Source: Branchiostoma floridae (taxonomy: Eukaryota > Chordata > Leptocardii > Amphioxiformes > Branchiostomatidae). Taken from it: 64,000 nt of DNA. Shown in pieces: positions 61,606-64,000 of the stretch; the stretch's first letter is position 1; each line of letters starts with the position of its first letter. The stretch is taken from NCBI RefSeq assembly GCF_000003815.2, contig NC_049979.1, positions 13,611,010-13,675,009 of the forward strand, in the 5' to 3' direction. The notes under the pieces were generated by a model. That model saw nothing but the letters and a program-made list of their open reading frames with translations, did not search any database and was not told where the DNA came from. The position numbers and the translations under genes were made by a program.

Positions 61606-64000
61606 CTGTGAAATATAAAACATGACCATAAGTGATGATCTAAAATAATTTTGACATTGAAATAGCAGTAGGTAACATGACATTGACAAGTGTACAATTT
61701 CAAGAAATGAAATCATCTCCTACAGCCAAGAGACACTGGTGGTACTTCTAACTTGACTGTCTTGTTTTGTAAATTATTTGAGAAGCTCGGAAGAATCACC
61801 AATGCCTTGATTGTTATTTTTACACATCATTGCTGGTGTTTCAATAGAGATTACCCTGGTATGGCAGACTGTTGATGTCTGAAGAATGACTGAAGACCTA
61901 GTGATCAGCTAACTGTTGATTGACTAGCCAACAAATGAGCTGAAAGGCCCTCTGTGGCGATGTTGTGCTCACTGTTTATTTATAGCAGAACCCTTCTCAT
62001 CCATCCCGCTGAACTGTCTACCCTCCATTTGTCCTGTAGCAGTGACCTGGTTCCAACAACTGGACCCTGAAGCTGCCTCCACGCCTGGGCTCTTACTTCA
62101 GGGTGTTACACAAATCTGCACATGATTTCTACAAGAAATACCTTTCTTTCAGAGAGGTTGGAAGTGAACAGTTACAGACAGGTTTCAAAGGCTGTATATA
62201 AAAAATCATAACTTATAATATTAGTGACGAGTCTGCATTTGGTCTTTCATTACTTCAAGACTTTTTAAAATTGGACAGGTAGACAAGTAAAAGTTAAAAC
62301 TTAAACCCCTGGAATATGTATAAGTATAGACATAACTGGTGACAGCCATTCCTTGGCACTACATTGATCTAAAAGTGCCACGTTAACCTGTCCCATCATC
62401 GCTTGTTCTGTTTGGAACAAAGGTTGAAGGCCAAATGATAATAATAGTTTACAGACAACTAAGACAAGCAAGCTGATTCACTAATAGTCCATTATCAGTT
62501 AATAATTTTTTAATAACAACTTTTCTTTTCAAGACCCGCTCTTCCGATCTAGTGATTTGGCTCTCAAAAATCAAGTACTTTAAAAAAAAAACAGCATCTT
62601 TGGAATGACCTAAAAAATTGAAATCATCCCAAAGAAGAAGTGAGCGGTGATGCTGTATGTACACTCCATGGTTGCGTGCCTACCTTACACTGACCTACAC
62701 TAGGAGAATGGTTTATACAACAGTACTGCAGTGTTGGGCAGGTGTGTGGCAACAGATCATAATGGTTCCCTGCTGCATAAACAGTACTGACCTTGTTGTC
62801 AACTATCAGTAAAACATGTTTGCTAAGCTACAAATATCATTAATTATGGCCTGCATAAAAATGTAAGAACATAAGCGTAGAACAGAAGAGTTGATAGAAG
62901 ATTGAGAAACCAAACCAAACCTAAGCACCTATTTTCACTTTGTTTCAAAGGTTTAAAATTGATGATGTAGGACCCAAAACAAATAACCCATTTTGGGGAC
63001 AGCTAGTTGTAAATATTTATGATAACGTTTTAGAAACCATAATTAATGTAGGTAAGAATTAACCATACCTATTTGCCTTGAGGAAATTATGGTGGATGGA
63101 AGTACACTAAAAGCTACAGATGGTATTTCAAACATTTCCAGCCGAGAATGCGGCGACGGGAGGGTGGATCCTTCCTGTTTCAGTCGCCTGAAACTAACTA
63201 AGGACTCAACAATTCCTACATCCATGGGTCATGGGTTTGACCTGAACACCTGAAATCACAGGTGACACATCAAAGACTATGGGGTATCGCAATGTATCTC
63301 AGCTTACAAAATGGATCAGTATTCTTTAGATGAACCATTGCAAGCATACCTATTCAGTAAATGGCATGTGATAGTTACTAATACACGAAGAAGTACTGGT
63401 AACTGAACTTGCCTACAACCAAGTCATGAAATAATCACTTCAGTAAATGTAATCACTATCACGTCTTCAACTTTTGAAACAGAATCACTGTCACAAGATA
63501 ACAACTCCTACCTTTTGTACACTGCTATTGGTTGGTATGTGTACCCACATGTCAAGGGTGACTTATCAAAGGGGCATGATATTGCAATATAATTTGACTC
63601 CGGTCCAAAGTTGTCAGCAAAACAAATCAATATCCTGGACAAATTGTATAGAATTTCACTGGGATCAGCCATGAAATGATCAATAATATATGGGTACTGC
63701 CCAATTACACACATAACTTTTCTACAAATAACAGCTACAATTTCCAAATGCTTACATATACCAGACCAAAAAGAGCTTATGATTTTCTTAACCTAATAGA
63801 TGAGGAATGTGCAAGTTCAGAATTATGCTGTTGGTGGACGAATGGTGGTCCATGATGAACACAAATAAATATAGCTGCTGGTTTGAGAACTGTAGCACAA
63901 GGTCAGTACCACAAGGACACACAAAGAACCCTCCTACACACTCAGCATTGAACCATGTACATGTGTGATGTCTGGAGGTGGCTCGTTTGTGCTTGGTTGG
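61606..64000. other. Upstream region, no coding exon supported
   Basis: It may be the first, noncoding intron of SIPA1L. A CpG-containing segment near 63150-63180 (CCGAGAATGCGGCGACGGG) stands out from AT-rich surroundings and could belong to an untranslated exon. No open frame above 80 codons is convincing. Confidence 0.35.
62536..62550. other. Illumina paired-end adapter sequence
   Basis: CCGCTCTTCCGATCT is an exact match to the 3' end of the Illumina paired-end adapter 2. A given 15-mer is very unlikely to occur by chance in 64 kb. It suggests an untrimmed adapter left in the assembly, so the join between flanking sequences at this point is suspect. Confidence 0.8.

Overview
The window is animal nuclear DNA, most likely from a lancelet (Branchiostoma). 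That assignment is inference. It rests on intron-rich genes with GT/AG junctions, a chordate-type SIPA1L gene, a tRNA-derived SINE, and many small foldback and satellite repeats with frequent TACATGTA-like motifs. It is not bacterial, so operons, ribosome binding sites and CRISPR do not apply.

Layout. Bases 1-5400 are a repeat complex. Two palindromic copies of about 80 bp at 1 and 4501 bound two minisatellites and several runs of N. Bases 5400-17300 hold no gene I can support, only degenerate SINE-like sequence, two minisatellites, foldbacks and CRE-like sites. A plus-strand bZIP gene of the Fos/ATF3/BATF class has coding exons at 18324-18458, 19452-19559 and 19695-20075 (207 aa). The first of these exons is short and was found by reading the sequence directly. 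Downstream lie a cluster of CRE half-sites and a hairpin MITE. A second plus-strand gene (26486-31350, six coding exons, 239 aa) encodes a coiled-coil/EF-hand protein with a polybasic stretch and a C-terminal CaaX box; I do not recognise its family name.

Bases 34212-61341 on the minus strand are one large gene, a SIPA1-like RapGAP (SIPA1L1/2/3, also called SPAR). I assembled 28 coding exons. Every junction is GT/AG, the phases agree throughout, and the total is exactly 1730 codons including the stop. The protein has the conserved SPAR N-terminal region, a RapGAP domain with its asparagine thumb, a PDZ domain, a Ser/Pro-rich tail and a C-terminal leucine-rich coiled coil. It and the EF-hand gene are convergent, with poly(A) signals about 0.6 kb apart.

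SIPA1L introns carry a full-length tRNA-derived SINE (44764-45285) and a 1.08 kb element with inverted ends and possible TA target duplication (54046-55124). An exact 15-base match to the Illumina paired-end adapter at 62536 suggests an assembly artefact. I found no convincing new multi-gene system. The best leads are the satellite-bearing element at the left end, the terminal-inverted-repeat element, the EF-hand/CaaX protein and the possible intron-retention and uORF control of the bZIP gene.
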